From Brachybacterium vulturis (lineage in GTDB: Bacteria; Actinomycetota; Actinomycetes; Actinomycetales; Dermabacteraceae), in assembly GCF_002407185.1 (NCBI RefSeq), contig NZ_CP023563.1, forward strand, positions 434,001-498,000: a DNA stretch of 64,000 nucleotides, written 5' to 3'. Positions 51,669 through 60,460 of this stretch are shown here, piece by piece; the first letter of the stretch is position 1; each line of letters starts with the position of its first letter. The notes under the pieces are model-generated. The model was given only the letters and a program-made list of their open reading frames with translations, searched no databases and had not been told where the DNA came from. Both the position numbers and the translations under genes were made by a program.

Positions 51669-52399
51669 CGTGCCTCCTCGCGGGTCAGCGGGTCCAGGCC
51701 GAACGCGCGGCCCAGCATCTGCGGTGCGAGCGCCTCGGCGACGTCGCCGTGGAACAGGACGCGGCGCCGCAGCAGGATCGCGGAATCGGCGAGCTGGGGC
51801 AGAGCGTGCAGGTCATGGGAGGAGACCAGGACGGTGCAGTCGGCCGCGGCGAGCTCGCGCAAAAGGCCCACGATCGTGGCCTCGCTGCGCTTGTCGACGC
51901 CGGCGAAGGGTTCGTCCAGCAGCAGGATGGAGGCGCCCTGCGCCAGGCCGCGCGCGACGAACGCCCGCTTGCGCTGGCCGCCGGAGAGCTGGCCGATCTG
52001 TCGATCGGCGAGGTCGGTGAGCTCGACGCGCTCCAGCGCGGCGGCGACGGCCTCGTGATCGGTGCGGCGCGGCCGCCGGGTCAGGCCCTGATGGCCGTAC
52101 CGGCCCATCATCACCACATCGCGCACGCAGACGGGGAAGGACCAGTCCACGTCCTCGCTCTGGGGCACATACCCCACCAGGCCGCGGCGGCGGGCACGGG
52201 CCGGATCGTTCCCGTCCATCAGCACGCCCCCGGCGCTGGGAGTGACCATGCCCATGATGGATTTGAACAGGGTCGACTTCCCCGAGCCGTTCATCCCGAC
52301 CAGGCCGGTCACCTCGCCGGAGCGGATCCGGAGGTCCACCCCCTCCACGGCGGTGACCGCGCCGTAGCGCACCGTCAGCCCGCTGACCTCGATGCTCAT
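51665..52399 (-). CDS. Mn/Zn ABC transporter ATP-binding protein
   Basis: A 244-residue ABC ATPase. Walker A is GMNGSGKST (about residues 35-43), the Q-loop is YVPQSEDVDW, the signature is LSGGQRKRAFVARGLAQ, Walker B is SILLLDEPFAGVD and the H-loop is VSSHDLH. The type is MntA/ZnuC. The ATG at 52399 overlaps the binding-protein stop by four bases; the longer open frame upstream is not coding. It energises uptake through the permease encoded next. Confidence 0.95.
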   Translation of the reverse strand: MSIEVSGLTVRYGAVTAVEGVDLRIRSGEVTGLVGMNGSGKSTLFKSIMGMVTPSAGGVLMDGNDPARARRRGLVGYVPQSEDVDWSFPVCVRDVVMMGRYGHQGLTRRPRRTDHEAVAAALERVELTDLADRQIGQLSGGQRKRAFVARGLAQGASILLLDEPFAGVDKRSEATIVGLLRELAAADCTVLVSSHDLHALPQLADSAILLRRRVLFHGDVAEALAPQMLGRAFGLDPLTREEAR

Positions 52400-53337
52400 G
52401 CCGCCGCCTCCTGACCGGTCAGGCCCGAGACGATGACGTCCGCATCGTGGCGGAGCAGCTCGAGGTAGGTGGGCACCGGACCGTCCGCCTCGGAGAGGGA
52501 GTCGACGTAGAGGGTCCCCCCGAAGCGGGCCCCGGTCGCCTCCACGACCTGCTGCATCGGCTTGTCCGAGACGGTGGACTCGCAGAACACCGCGGGGATC
52601 CCCTGCGCGCGCACGGTCTCGATGATGCCGGCGATCTGCTGCGGGGTGGCCTGCTGCTCGGCGTTGACCGGCCAGAGGTAGTGCTCCTCGAGCCCCACGT
52701 CCCGCGCGAGATAGGAGAACGCCCCCTCGCAGGTCACCAGGGCCCGCTCGCTCTCGGGGAGGGTCTCGATCTCCGCGCTGAGGTCCTTCTGGATCGTGCG
52801 CAGCTCGCCCTTGTACTCGGCGGCGTTGTCCTCGTACGCCGCTGCGTTCTCGGGGTCCAGCTCGCTGAAGGCGGTCACCATGTTGTCCACGTAGATCTCG
52901 ACGTTCTCCGGGCTCATCCAGGCGTGCGGGTTCGGAGTCCCGGCATAGGCGTCGCCGGTGATGTCCAGCACCTCGATGCCCTCGGAGACCACCACGTGGG
53001 GGACCTCGGCGGAGTCGACGAACTGCGCGAACCACGCTTCCAGATGCAGCCCGTTGTCCAGGATCAGATCCGCCTCCGACGCCTTCGCGACGTCCCGCGG
53101 GGTCGGCTCGTAGCCGTGGATCTCCGCGCCGATCTTCGTGATCGACTCGATCTCCAGGTGTTCACCGGCGACGTTCTGGGCGATGTCCTGCAGCACCGTG
53201 AAGGTGGTCAGCACGGTGGGCACGTCGCCGTCGCCGCGCGCCGAGGGCGCGGCTCCCCCGCAGCCGGCCAGCGCCAGCAGCGCCACCAGCGCTCCCGCGA
53301 CCGCCGTCCTCGTCCTGGTCGACCGGTTCCCCGCCAC
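52396..53337 (-). CDS. Mn/Zn ABC transporter substrate-binding lipoprotein
   Basis: A 313-residue lipoprotein of the cluster 9/ZnuA-PsaA family. Signal and lipobox: AVAGALVALLALAGCGGAAP (Cys about 26). Metal ligands are visible as the His of IHGYEPTP, the His of NPHAWMSPENV, the Glu of VTCEGAFSYLARDVG and the Asp of LYVDSLSEADG, the His2-Glu-Asp set typical of manganese-type members. The start is GTG 53337. It is first in the operon, followed by ATPase and permease. The palindrome at 53364-53400 is just upstream. Confidence 0.93.
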   Translation of the reverse strand: MAGNRSTRTRTAVAGALVALLALAGCGGAAPSARGDGDVPTVLTTFTVLQDIAQNVAGEHLEIESITKIGAEIHGYEPTPRDVAKASEADLILDNGLHLEAWFAQFVDSAEVPHVVVSEGIEVLDITGDAYAGTPNPHAWMSPENVEIYVDNMVTAFSELDPENAAAYEDNAAEYKGELRTIQKDLSAEIETLPESERALVTCEGAFSYLARDVGLEEHYLWPVNAEQQATPQQIAGIIETVRAQGIPAVFCESTVSDKPMQQVVEATGARFGGTLYVDSLSEADGPVPTYLELLRHDADVIVSGLTGQEAAA

Positions 53338-53363
53338 TCCGTCACCTGCATCTTCTCTGCGCC

Positions 53364-53400
53364 GCTCTCATGAAGTTCGGTGCTCCGAACTTTTGAGAGC
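53364..53400. promoter_or_regulatory. Long palindrome, probable MntR/DtxR operator
   Basis: The core is AAGTTCGG-TGCT-CCGAACTT (53373-53392), eight-base perfect arms. It is flanked by GCTCTCA and TGAGAGC in register apart from one or two bases, so the whole inverted repeat spans 37 bases. It lies 27-63 bases upstream of the metal importer start. A half-site GAACTTCGGG recurs near 53433. Confidence 0.6.
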
Positions 53401-53510
53401 ATACCGCTCCCTGCTGCACGGCGCGACTCGGTGAACTTCGGGCCGGCACACTTCAGGCTTCGGGCCTACGAACCACGGGCGCGGGCCCGACGCCGCGCCG
53501 GAGATGCGCT

Positions 53511-53554
53511 CGCCCCCGGGCCCTCGCCGCCTCAGCGGTGGGGGCCCGGGGGCG
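53511..53554 (-). terminator. GC hairpin after the MFS gene
   Basis: A perfect 13-bp stem, CGCCCCCGGGCCC (53511-53523) with GGGCCCGGGGGCG (53542-53554), 15 bases past the stop of the minus-strand MFS gene. Confidence 0.7.
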
Positions 53555-53568
53555 GGCAGGCGGAGGCG

Positions 53569-55272
53569 TCAGGCTCTGCCGGACGGCTGCTCCGCCGAGC
53601 GGCCTCCCTCCGCGGCGCTCTCCCTCTGCGCCGGGTCGGATCCGCCATGGCCGCCACCGGCGGCGACGGGGACAGCGGCGCCATGGGGCTGGTCGGTCGT
53701 CGCCTCCTCGGCCGCAGGCTGCTCTCCCGTCTCCTTCGGAGCGAGCCCGATGGTGGTGCGCAGCGCCGTCTCCCGCACGACCAGCACCGCGACGAGGGTG
53801 ATGAGCGAGACGATCGCGGCGAGCAGGAAGATGTGCCCGAAGCCGTCGGCGTAGGCATCGTGGACCAGTTCCCGCACGGGACCGGGCAGATCCGAGAGGT
53901 CCAGCTGCGTCTCCGAGCCCTGCCCGCCGGCCGCGCCGCCGGAGATGCCCTGTTCGGCCAGCCGCTCCTGGACGCCTGCGGCGACCTGGTTGGTGAGGAT
54001 CGCGCCGAGCGCGGAGACACCGATCGCTCCGCCCAGGGAGCGGAAGAACGCGATGGTGGCCGAGGCGGCTCCGACGTCCGTGACGTCGACCGTGTTCTGC
54101 ACGGCCAGGACGATGTTCTGGATCAGCGCACCCACGCCCGCGCCGGCCAGCGCCATCGAGACCGCCACCCAGAGGTACCCCGTGGTGTGGTCGACCGCGC
54201 CCAGTCCGGCGAGGCCGGTGACCATGAGCACGCTGCCCAGCAGCATGATCGGCTTCCACCTGCCGGTGCGGCTGACGATCATGCCGCCGATGGCGGAGGA
54301 GAACGTCTGGACGATGATCATGGGCAGGATGAGCAGCCCCGCCTCGGTCGGGGAATGCCCCTTGCCCAGCTGGAAGTACTGGGTGAGGAACACGGCGGGC
54401 CCGAACATCGCCACGCCCACCGCGACGCTCGCGACGATCATCAGCGCGGCGGTGTTGTTGCGCAGCAGCCGGATCGGCACGATCGGCTCCGGGGCGCGCA
54501 GCTCGACGATGACACCGAGGACCGCGGTGAGGAGGAAGCCGCCGACGAACGCGGCCGACTCCCAGGAGATCCAGGCATAGCTGCTGCCGGCGAAGGTGAC
54601 CCACAGCATCGGCAGCGCGGCCGTCAGCGCGATCAGGACGCCGCCGGCGTAGTCGATCTGCACGCGCCGGGCCGGCTGCGGCGGGACCCGGAGCTTGAGC
54701 TGGATGAGCACGAGCGAGGCCACCGCCAGCGGCACGCAGACGAAGTAGGTCCACCGCCATCCCAGCTCATCGGTGATGACGCCGCCCAGCAGCGGTCCGG
54801 AGACGGTCGCGATGCCCATGACCCCGCCCATGTAGCCCGCGTACCGGCCGCGCTCGCGCGGGGAGATGATCGCGCCCATGATCGACTGCACGAGCGCCAT
54901 CAGGCCGCCCATGGCGATGCCCTGGACCACGCGCGCGGTCATCATCATCGGGATCGAGGTCGCGAATCCGGCGATCAGCGAGCCGCCGACGAACAGCACG
55001 ATCGCGAGCTGCACCAGGCGCTTCTTGTCGAACAGGTCGGAGAGCTTGCCCCAGATCGGGGTGCTGATCGTCATCATCAGCAGGCTGGCCGTGATCACCC
55101 AGGTGTACTGCCGCTGGGTGCCGTCCAGATCCGCCATGATCGTGGGCAGCGCGGTGGAGACGATCGTGTTCGAGAGCAGGGCCGTGAACAGCGCGGCCAG
55201 GAGGCCGGTCATCACCTGCAGGACCTCGCGGTGCGACAGGGTCTTCGGCGGGGAGGAGAGGGTGGCGGTCAT
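53569..55272 (-). CDS. MFS multidrug exporter, DHA2 (14-helix) type
   Basis: A 567-residue proton-driven efflux pump. Motifs of the EmrB/QacA family: VMTGLLAALFTALLSNTIVS at helix 1, TAPxW-like TPIWGKLSDLFDKKRLVQLA (motif A), MALVQSIMGAIISPRERGRY, and motif C-like GGVMGIATVSGPLLGG. The C-terminal 45 residues are hydrophilic and Gly-rich. The ATG at 55272 overlaps the MarR stop by four bases. It is cotranscribed with, and surely regulated by, the MarR gene. The substrate range is not predictable. Confidence 0.92.
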   Translation of the reverse strand: MTATLSSPPKTLSHREVLQVMTGLLAALFTALLSNTIVSTALPTIMADLDGTQRQYTWVITASLLMMTISTPIWGKLSDLFDKKRLVQLAIVLFVGGSLIAGFATSIPMMMTARVVQGIAMGGLMALVQSIMGAIISPRERGRYAGYMGGVMGIATVSGPLLGGVITDELGWRWTYFVCVPLAVASLVLIQLKLRVPPQPARRVQIDYAGGVLIALTAALPMLWVTFAGSSYAWISWESAAFVGGFLLTAVLGVIVELRAPEPIVPIRLLRNNTAALMIVASVAVGVAMFGPAVFLTQYFQLGKGHSPTEAGLLILPMIIVQTFSSAIGGMIVSRTGRWKPIMLLGSVLMVTGLAGLGAVDHTTGYLWVAVSMALAGAGVGALIQNIVLAVQNTVDVTDVGAASATIAFFRSLGGAIGVSALGAILTNQVAAGVQERLAEQGISGGAAGGQGSETQLDLSDLPGPVRELVHDAYADGFGHIFLLAAIVSLITLVAVLVVRETALRTTIGLAPKETGEQPAAEEATTDQPHGAAVPVAAGGGHGGSDPAQRESAAEGGRSAEQPSGRA

Positions 55273-55760
55273 CGGGTGTGTCCCTTCCCCTGCCCGCCGT
55301 GCAGGCGGGAGGTGAGGTCGGCGAGGCCGAGGTTCAGCTTCTGCAGGACCTCGAGGGCTTGATGGATCTCCTGCGGCGTCCACTCGTGCAGCACATCGGA
55401 GAATTCCGCGGCGATCTCGCGCTGGGTCTCGTGCAGGTGGGTGCGTCCGCGCGCGGTGAGGCTGACGACGCAGGCCCTGCCGTCGGACTCATCGACATGT
55501 CGTTCGACGAATCCGTCCTGCTCGAGGGCGTCGACCGCGCGGGAGGTGACGGACACGGAGGCCGAGATCTCCCGGGCGAGATCGCTCAGCCGCGCCTCAT
55601 GATGGTCCAGGAACTGGAGCACGCCGCTGGCGGTGCTCCAGGCCGTGCGCTGCCCCGCCTGCTGCCCGGCATGGCGGAAGACCCGCAAGGTGGTCACCAG
55701 CTCGCGCAGGATGGCGCCGGCGTCGTCGGGATCGCCCCGACCTATAGTTGTTTGTGGCAT
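55269..55760 (-). CDS. MarR-family transcriptional regulator
   Basis: A 163-residue winged-helix repressor: GVLQFLDHHEARLSDLAREI and SASVSVTSRAVDALEQDGFV form the DNA-binding core (about residues 48-88), the wing is DESDGRACVVSLTARGRTHL. It is first in an operon with the MFS exporter. No Shine-Dalgarno precedes the ATG; a consensus promoter places transcription start at or next to the ATG, so translation is probably leaderless. Autoregulation is expected. Confidence 0.92.
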   Translation of the reverse strand: MPQTTIGRGDPDDAGAILRELVTTLRVFRHAGQQAGQRTAWSTASGVLQFLDHHEARLSDLAREISASVSVTSRAVDALEQDGFVERHVDESDGRACVVSLTARGRTHLHETQREIAAEFSDVLHEWTPQEIHQALEVLQKLNLGLADLTSRLHGGQGKGHTR

Positions 55761-55766
55761 GCAAGT

Positions 55767-55794
55767 ACTTTAGGGCCTCGCTCCGAGATGTCAA
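55767..55794 (-). promoter_or_regulatory. Strong promoter of the MarR-MFS operon
   Basis: On the minus strand TTGACA (55794-55789, perfect -35) and TAAAGT (55772-55767, -10) are 16 bases apart. The ATG begins six bases after the -10, so the mRNA would start at or next to the A of ATG. AAGTACTT (55763-55770) is a palindrome over the -10 and may be part of the MarR operator. Confidence 0.7.
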
Positions 55795-55846
55795 CCCCTG
55801 CCCCGGGCGTGGCGGCACCGCCCGGGTCGAGGCGGAGCGGCTGCGG

Positions 55847-57091
55847 TCAGTGCCGTCCCGCGTCGGAGCGCAGTGCGAAGGTCCCCTGGGCGCGGCGGCG
55901 ACCCTGGACGGGGTGGTCGGGGACCAGGGCGTCCAGGAAGCGGTACCCGCTGCGGGTGTAGGCGGCGCGCAGGTCGCCGCCGTCAGCAGCGTCGCTCATG
56001 CAGCGCCACCAGTCGGTGAGGTCACCCCAGCCCGGGGCGGCGAGGGAGCCGCCGAACTGCTGCACCGCCAGGGCCGAGCACAGGGAGGCGAAGCGCAGGC
56101 GCTCCTCGAGCGGCCAGGAGGCGAGGGTTCCCAGCACCATCGCCGCGGCGAACACGTCCCCGGCGCCGGTGGTGTCGATCGCCGTGACCGGGACGGCAGG
56201 GCAGTACGCCTCCTCCCCCGTGCTGGAGTCGATCGCGTAGGAGCCGTGGGCGCCGTCGGTCACCACCGCGAGCGGCACCTTCTCGGCGAGCGCGCGCACG
56301 GCCTGATCGGGGCTGTCGGTGCGGGTGTACGCCATCGCCTCGAGGGCGTTGGGGGTGAAGGCGTGGCAGTGGGTGAGCGGGGCGAGGTCGGCGGGGTCCC
56401 AGCGGCCGGTCTCGTCGAAGCCGATGTCGGCGAAGACCAGCGAGCCGCGCTGGGCGAGCTGCGCCCACCAGGAGGTCTCCCCCGCCAGGTCCACCACGGC
56501 GGCCCGGGCGGCGGGCGCCGCGGCGATCAGCGTGGACAGCGGCTCGGGCAGCTCATGGCCGTGGGTGGCCATGGCGCGGTCGCCCTCGGCGGCGATGGAG
56601 ACGGTCAGGGCGGAGTGGAAGTCGGTGAAGCGACGGGAGGCGGAGAGATCGATGCCCTCCTCGTGCGCCATGGTGTGCCACATCCAGTCCGCGTAGGCGT
56701 CGTCCCCGAACCCGGCGACCAGTCCGGTGCGCAGCCCCAGCCGGGCGGCGGCGGTGGCGAGGTTCGCGATCCCGCCGGGACTGGAGCCCAGGCCCTTGGA
56801 CCACAGCTCCTCGCCGGGCCGGGGCAGGCGCTCCATGCCGGTGAAGACGATGTCGAAGAAGACCGTGCCCGAGAGCAGCACGTCCAGTGGCGGGTCCCCG
56901 GGGGTGCGCTGGGCGGCCAAGGGGTCCCAGTCCTGGCATTCCGCGGCCCCGGCAGGGGCCGGGGTCGAGGCCCCGGCGGCACGGTCGCCGGGCCGCACGG
57001 GCGCCGGGGTGCCGGGGCCGACGGGTCGTGCGGACCCGGTGACGTGCGCTGCCTCGGCAGAGCGAGCAGGGTCGGTGGTCGGATCGGTCAT
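55847..57091 (-). CDS. PfkB-family carbohydrate kinase
   Basis: A 414-residue sugar kinase, cytoplasmic. Residues 1-65 are a Pro/Ala-rich, disordered extension that is not usual for the family. The PfkB core starts at LDVLLSGTVFFDIVFTGMER, with LGSSPGGIANLATAAARLGL (signature 1) and TAIDTTGAGDVFAAAMVLGT (signature 2, catalytic Asp in GAGD). The C-terminal 60 residues are also extra. It shares its ATG with the stop of the ABC permease gene (TGATG), so it is last in the importer operon and should phosphorylate the imported sugar. Confidence 0.85.
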   Translation of the reverse strand: MTDPTTDPARSAEAAHVTGSARPVGPGTPAPVRPGDRAAGASTPAPAGAAECQDWDPLAAQRTPGDPPLDVLLSGTVFFDIVFTGMERLPRPGEELWSKGLGSSPGGIANLATAAARLGLRTGLVAGFGDDAYADWMWHTMAHEEGIDLSASRRFTDFHSALTVSIAAEGDRAMATHGHELPEPLSTLIAAAPAARAAVVDLAGETSWWAQLAQRGSLVFADIGFDETGRWDPADLAPLTHCHAFTPNALEAMAYTRTDSPDQAVRALAEKVPLAVVTDGAHGSYAIDSSTGEEAYCPAVPVTAIDTTGAGDVFAAAMVLGTLASWPLEERLRFASLCSALAVQQFGGSLAAPGWGDLTDWWRCMSDAADGGDLRAAYTRSGYRFLDALVPDHPVQGRRRAQGTFALRSDAGRH

Positions 57092-57894
57092 CACTTGGCG
57101 ACTCCTTCGAGCATTCCGCGGAGGAAATGACGCTGCAGGAACAGGAACAGGATCACGGTGGGCAGGGCGACGATGACCGCGCCTGCGGCCAGCAGCGCGG
57201 TCTCGGAGGTGTACTGGCCCTGGAAGTTCGCCAAACCCAGCGGGGCGGTGCGCAGACTGCCGCCGGGCGCCATGATCAGGGCGATGAGGAACTCGTTCCA
57301 GGTCCACATGAACACCAGCACCAGCATCGTCACGATCGCGGGCCGGGAGGCGGGCACCAGGATCCGCACCAGGGCCTGCAGCGGGCCCGCACCGTCGAGC
57401 GCGGCGGCCTCGGTGAAGCTGGTGGGCAGGGCCCGGAACTGCGCCCGCAGCCAGAAGGTGCCGAAGGCGATCGACTGCGCCACCTGCGGCATCGCGATCG
57501 CAAAATAGGTGTCGGTCAGGCCCAGGGCGCGCAGGTCGAAGAACAGCGGGATGATCGTCGCCTCGCTGGGGATCATCATCCCCACCAGGAACAGGTAGAA
57601 CAGCGGCGTGGAGCCGCGGAAGCGCATGGTGCCGAAGGCGTAGCCGGCACCGATCGCGAGCACGGTCGCCAGGCTCACCACGATCGCGGCGACCACCACG
57701 GAGTTCCCCAGCGATCTGCCGAACCCGCCCACGGTCCAGGCCTCGACGAAGTTCGAGAGGTAGAGCCCCTCGGGCTGCCCCAGCGGGGCGGACACGGAGG
57801 TGGCGAGGATGGTGAGCACCGGGCCCAGCGCGAACAGGGCGAAGACCCCCAGGATCACGTAGTTCATCACCGTCTCGGCGCGGGAGACCCTCAT
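57091..57894 (-). CDS. Carbohydrate ABC permease (MalG type)
   Basis: A 267-residue inner-membrane permease with six helices. The EAA loop reads FTEAAALDGAGPLQALVRIL, which docks the ATPase; the C-terminal half ends FLFLQRHFLRGMLEGVAK, the typical MalG end. No ATPase gene is in the cluster, so a shared MsiK-like ATPase is expected. It overlaps the MalF-type gene by four bases. Confidence 0.93.
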   Translation of the reverse strand: MRVSRAETVMNYVILGVFALFALGPVLTILATSVSAPLGQPEGLYLSNFVEAWTVGGFGRSLGNSVVVAAIVVSLATVLAIGAGYAFGTMRFRGSTPLFYLFLVGMMIPSEATIIPLFFDLRALGLTDTYFAIAMPQVAQSIAFGTFWLRAQFRALPTSFTEAAALDGAGPLQALVRILVPASRPAIVTMLVLVFMWTWNEFLIALIMAPGGSLRTAPLGLANFQGQYTSETALLAAGAVIVALPTVILFLFLQRHFLRGMLEGVAK

Positions 57895-58937
57895 GACTCA
57901 CGCTCGCCGATGCGGGTCACGCCCACGTTGATCACGAAGATCAGCGCCGTCAGCACGATCGCGACCGCCGAGGCGGAGCCCACCTCGCGCAGGTCGAAGG
58001 CCCGGAAGTAGACCTCGTAGCTGGGCACCGTGGTGGAGTTGCCGGGACCGCCGGAGGTGGTCAGGTAGACCAGGTCGAAGGTCTTCAGCGCCGCGATGAT
58101 CGTCAGCACCAGCGCGACGGTGATCTCGCCGCGCACCGCCGGCAGGGTGATCGCGAAGAACTCCCGCACCGCGCCCGCGCCGTCCAGCCGCGCGGCCTCG
58201 AACAGCTCGGCGGGGATGCGGCTCATGCCCGAGAGCATCAGCAGCATCACCAGCCCCATCTCCACCCAGGTGCCGATGAACCCCACCGCGGCCAGTGCCG
58301 TGCCGGGGTCCCCCAGCCAGCCGTGGGTCAGCGCCCCCAGCCCCACCATCCCCAGCAGCTCGTTCAGCAGTCCGCTGGGCGAGTAGATCTGCCGCCACGC
58401 CACCGCGACCACCACCAGGGCGATCACCTGCGGCAGGAAGATCACGGAGCGGAAGAAGCCCATCCCCCGCACCTGCCCGCGCCGCAGGATCGCCGCCAGC
58501 ACCAGCCCCACCACCAGCGGGACCACCGCGTAGAAGACGATCAGCACCAGGGCGTTGCCGATCGCCGCGCGGAAGTCCGCATCTGCGGCCAGGTCCACGT
58601 AGTTGCTCAGCCCCACGAAGGTGGAGGCGCCGAAGCCCTTCCACTCGAACAGGGAGAACTGCGCCGCGCGACCCAGCGGGTACAGCGCGAACGCGCCGTA
58701 GACCAGGAAGGCCGGGAGGATGAACAGGTACGGGGTCAGGGGGCCGCGGGCGACCGCGGAGGGCCTGCCGCGACGGGCGCCGGGCACGGCTCCCGGCGAG
58801 GTGCCGCTGCCCACCCTCCTCGTCCGGCGTCGGCCCCTGTCCTGCGCGGGCCGCTGGTGAGGTGAGGTGGCATATCTGCCACCTCGCGTCGCCATCGGCC
58901 CGTCGGCGACAGCGCCCCCCGACCTGCCCGACGCCAT
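57891..58937 (-). CDS. Carbohydrate ABC permease (MalF type)
   Basis: A 348-residue inner-membrane permease with six helices after a long Arg-rich hydrophilic N-terminus (about 70 residues). LTPYLFILPAFLVYGAFALY is helix 1; FSLFEWKGFGASTFVGLSNY the periplasmic loop; the EAA loop is ELFEAARLDGAGAVREFFAI; LTTSGGPGNSTTVPSYEVYF is typical. I use the ATG at 58937, four bases after the binding-protein stop; 58895 is an alternative and no strong ribosome-binding site decides. Confidence 0.9.
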   Translation of the reverse strand: MASGRSGGAVADGPMATRGGRYATSPHQRPAQDRGRRRTRRVGSGTSPGAVPGARRGRPSAVARGPLTPYLFILPAFLVYGAFALYPLGRAAQFSLFEWKGFGASTFVGLSNYVDLAADADFRAAIGNALVLIVFYAVVPLVVGLVLAAILRRGQVRGMGFFRSVIFLPQVIALVVVAVAWRQIYSPSGLLNELLGMVGLGALTHGWLGDPGTALAAVGFIGTWVEMGLVMLLMLSGMSRIPAELFEAARLDGAGAVREFFAITLPAVRGEITVALVLTIIAALKTFDLVYLTTSGGPGNSTTVPSYEVYFRAFDLREVGSASAVAIVLTALIFVINVGVTRIGERES

Positions 58938-58941
58938 GGGG

Positions 58942-60300
58942 TCAGGATCCCTCGGTGAACGCGCTGTAGTCCTCCTGCAGAGCCGCTGCGGCACCGGCCG
59001 CGTCGGTCTGGCCGCCGATGAGCTCCTGCAGGGTGGCTCCGGCGGTCTCCGCGAAGGACGGGGTCGCGTAGTCGAGGTAGGGCAGCAGGGTGCCCTCGGT
59101 GGTGACCGCGTCGAACGCCTCGTAGATGTCCTTGTTCACGCCGGACTCCGGAGCGAGTTCGGCGGTGCGGTTCACCGGCATGCCGCCGTTCTCGGCGATC
59201 ATCGCCATCGCGTCATCGCTGGTGATGAAGTCGATGTAGGCGGCGGCCGCGGCCGCGTTCTTCGCCGCGGCGGGGATCGAGAAGGGGATGCCGGTGCCGC
59301 CGGTGGTGGCGACCTTCCCGTCGGCCCCGGGCGGCGGGGCCATGAAGTGCAGGTCCTCGCCCATCACGGCCTCCATGTCGGGGCCGAGCCAGTTGCCGCC
59401 GATCAGCAGCACGCCCTCGCCCTCGGTGAACATCGGCCAGGCGTCGTCGTAGGCGAGCCCGTTCGGGGACTCCCCCAGCGCGCCGCTGGCACCCCACTCG
59501 CCGAACTGCGTGAGGGCGGCGAGGTTGTCCTCGCTGGTCCAGTCCGCGCCGGCGTTGCCCATGCCGAGGGTGATGATGGTCTGGGCGTCCACGAAGTTCG
59601 CCTGCAGCGGGCCGAAGACGTGCAGGGCCGGCCACTGGTCGAGGTTGCCCAGCATGATCGGCCGCTCACCGGCCTCCGCTGCGGCGTCGACCAGGGAGAA
59701 CAGCTCCTCCCAGGTGGCCGGGGGCGTCAGCCCGAGCTGGTCGAGCTTCGCCTGGGAGTAGAAGATGCCGCAGACCTCGCCGGTCTGGGCGAGGCCGTAG
59801 AGGGAGCCCTCGCCGAAGGTGACGCCGTCGCTCGAATACCTCATCTTGCTCAGCACGCTGGGGCTGAAGCGGTCCGCCCAGCCGTAGGTCTCCGCATAGC
59901 CGGTGAGATCGGTGAGCAGTCCGTCGGCCACGAAGGTGCCCATGTCGCCGCGGGCGTTGTTGACCTGGAGCACGTCGGGGACGTCGTTGCCGGACAGCGC
60001 CAGGCCCGTCTGCTGCTGGAGGTCGTCGAAGGACTGGGCGTTCCGGTCGATCGTGACGTTGGGGAACTTCTCCTGGAAGCTGCCGATCAGCGCCTCGATC
60101 GCATCGTTCTGCGCACCGCGCACCTCCTGGTCCCACACCACCAGGGTGAGGTCGCCGAGGGAGGCGATGTCGGTCTCGACCTCGTCGGCCGCCGGAGCGG
60201 TCTCCGCACCGCCGCCCGTGTCCGAGCCGGGGGCGCAGGCGGCCAGGGCGCCGAGGCCGCCGAGCGCGACCGTCGCGCCGAGGAAGTTCCGTCGAAGCAT
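58942..60300 (-). CDS. Extracellular sugar-binding lipoprotein of the ABC importer
   Basis: A 452-residue family 1 solute-binding protein. Signal and lipobox: MLRRNFLGATVALGGLGALA then ACAPG (Cys about 22). SBP blocks: DLTLVVWDQEVRGAQNDAIE, ALSGNDVPDVLQVNNARGDM, TPPATWEELFSLVDAAAEAG and WPMFTEGEGVLLIGGNW, the last typical of sugar binders. AGGAGG seven bases upstream fixes the ATG at 60300. It is first in the operon with the two permeases and PfkB kinase, and divergent from the DeoR/GH4 genes. Confidence 0.93.
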   Translation of the reverse strand: MLRRNFLGATVALGGLGALAACAPGSDTGGGAETAPAADEVETDIASLGDLTLVVWDQEVRGAQNDAIEALIGSFQEKFPNVTIDRNAQSFDDLQQQTGLALSGNDVPDVLQVNNARGDMGTFVADGLLTDLTGYAETYGWADRFSPSVLSKMRYSSDGVTFGEGSLYGLAQTGEVCGIFYSQAKLDQLGLTPPATWEELFSLVDAAAEAGERPIMLGNLDQWPALHVFGPLQANFVDAQTIITLGMGNAGADWTSEDNLAALTQFGEWGASGALGESPNGLAYDDAWPMFTEGEGVLLIGGNWLGPDMEAVMGEDLHFMAPPPGADGKVATTGGTGIPFSIPAAAKNAAAAAAYIDFITSDDAMAMIAENGGMPVNRTAELAPESGVNKDIYEAFDAVTTEGTLLPYLDYATPSFAETAGATLQELIGGQTDAAGAAAALQEDYSAFTEGS

Positions 60301-60372
60301 GATGTCCTCCTGAAGGGGTCCGCAGATCCGCGCCGCACTGCCGCCCGTCTCCGCCACCAGCAGCTGTGGTGC

Positions 60373-60390
60373 GTGACACCATGGTGACAC
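60373..60390. promoter_or_regulatory. Possible regulator site in the DeoR/binding-protein gap
   Basis: GTGACACCATGGTGACAC is symmetrical at 16 of 18 positions around CACCATGGTG. It lies between the divergent binding-protein and DeoR genes and could control both. Confidence 0.45.
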
Positions 60391-60460
60391 GTCCTGCTCG
60401 TCTCTGCACGCTCCTGCTCGGAGATGCATGGAGATGTTCGGTCGGTGCTACGGTGACGCC

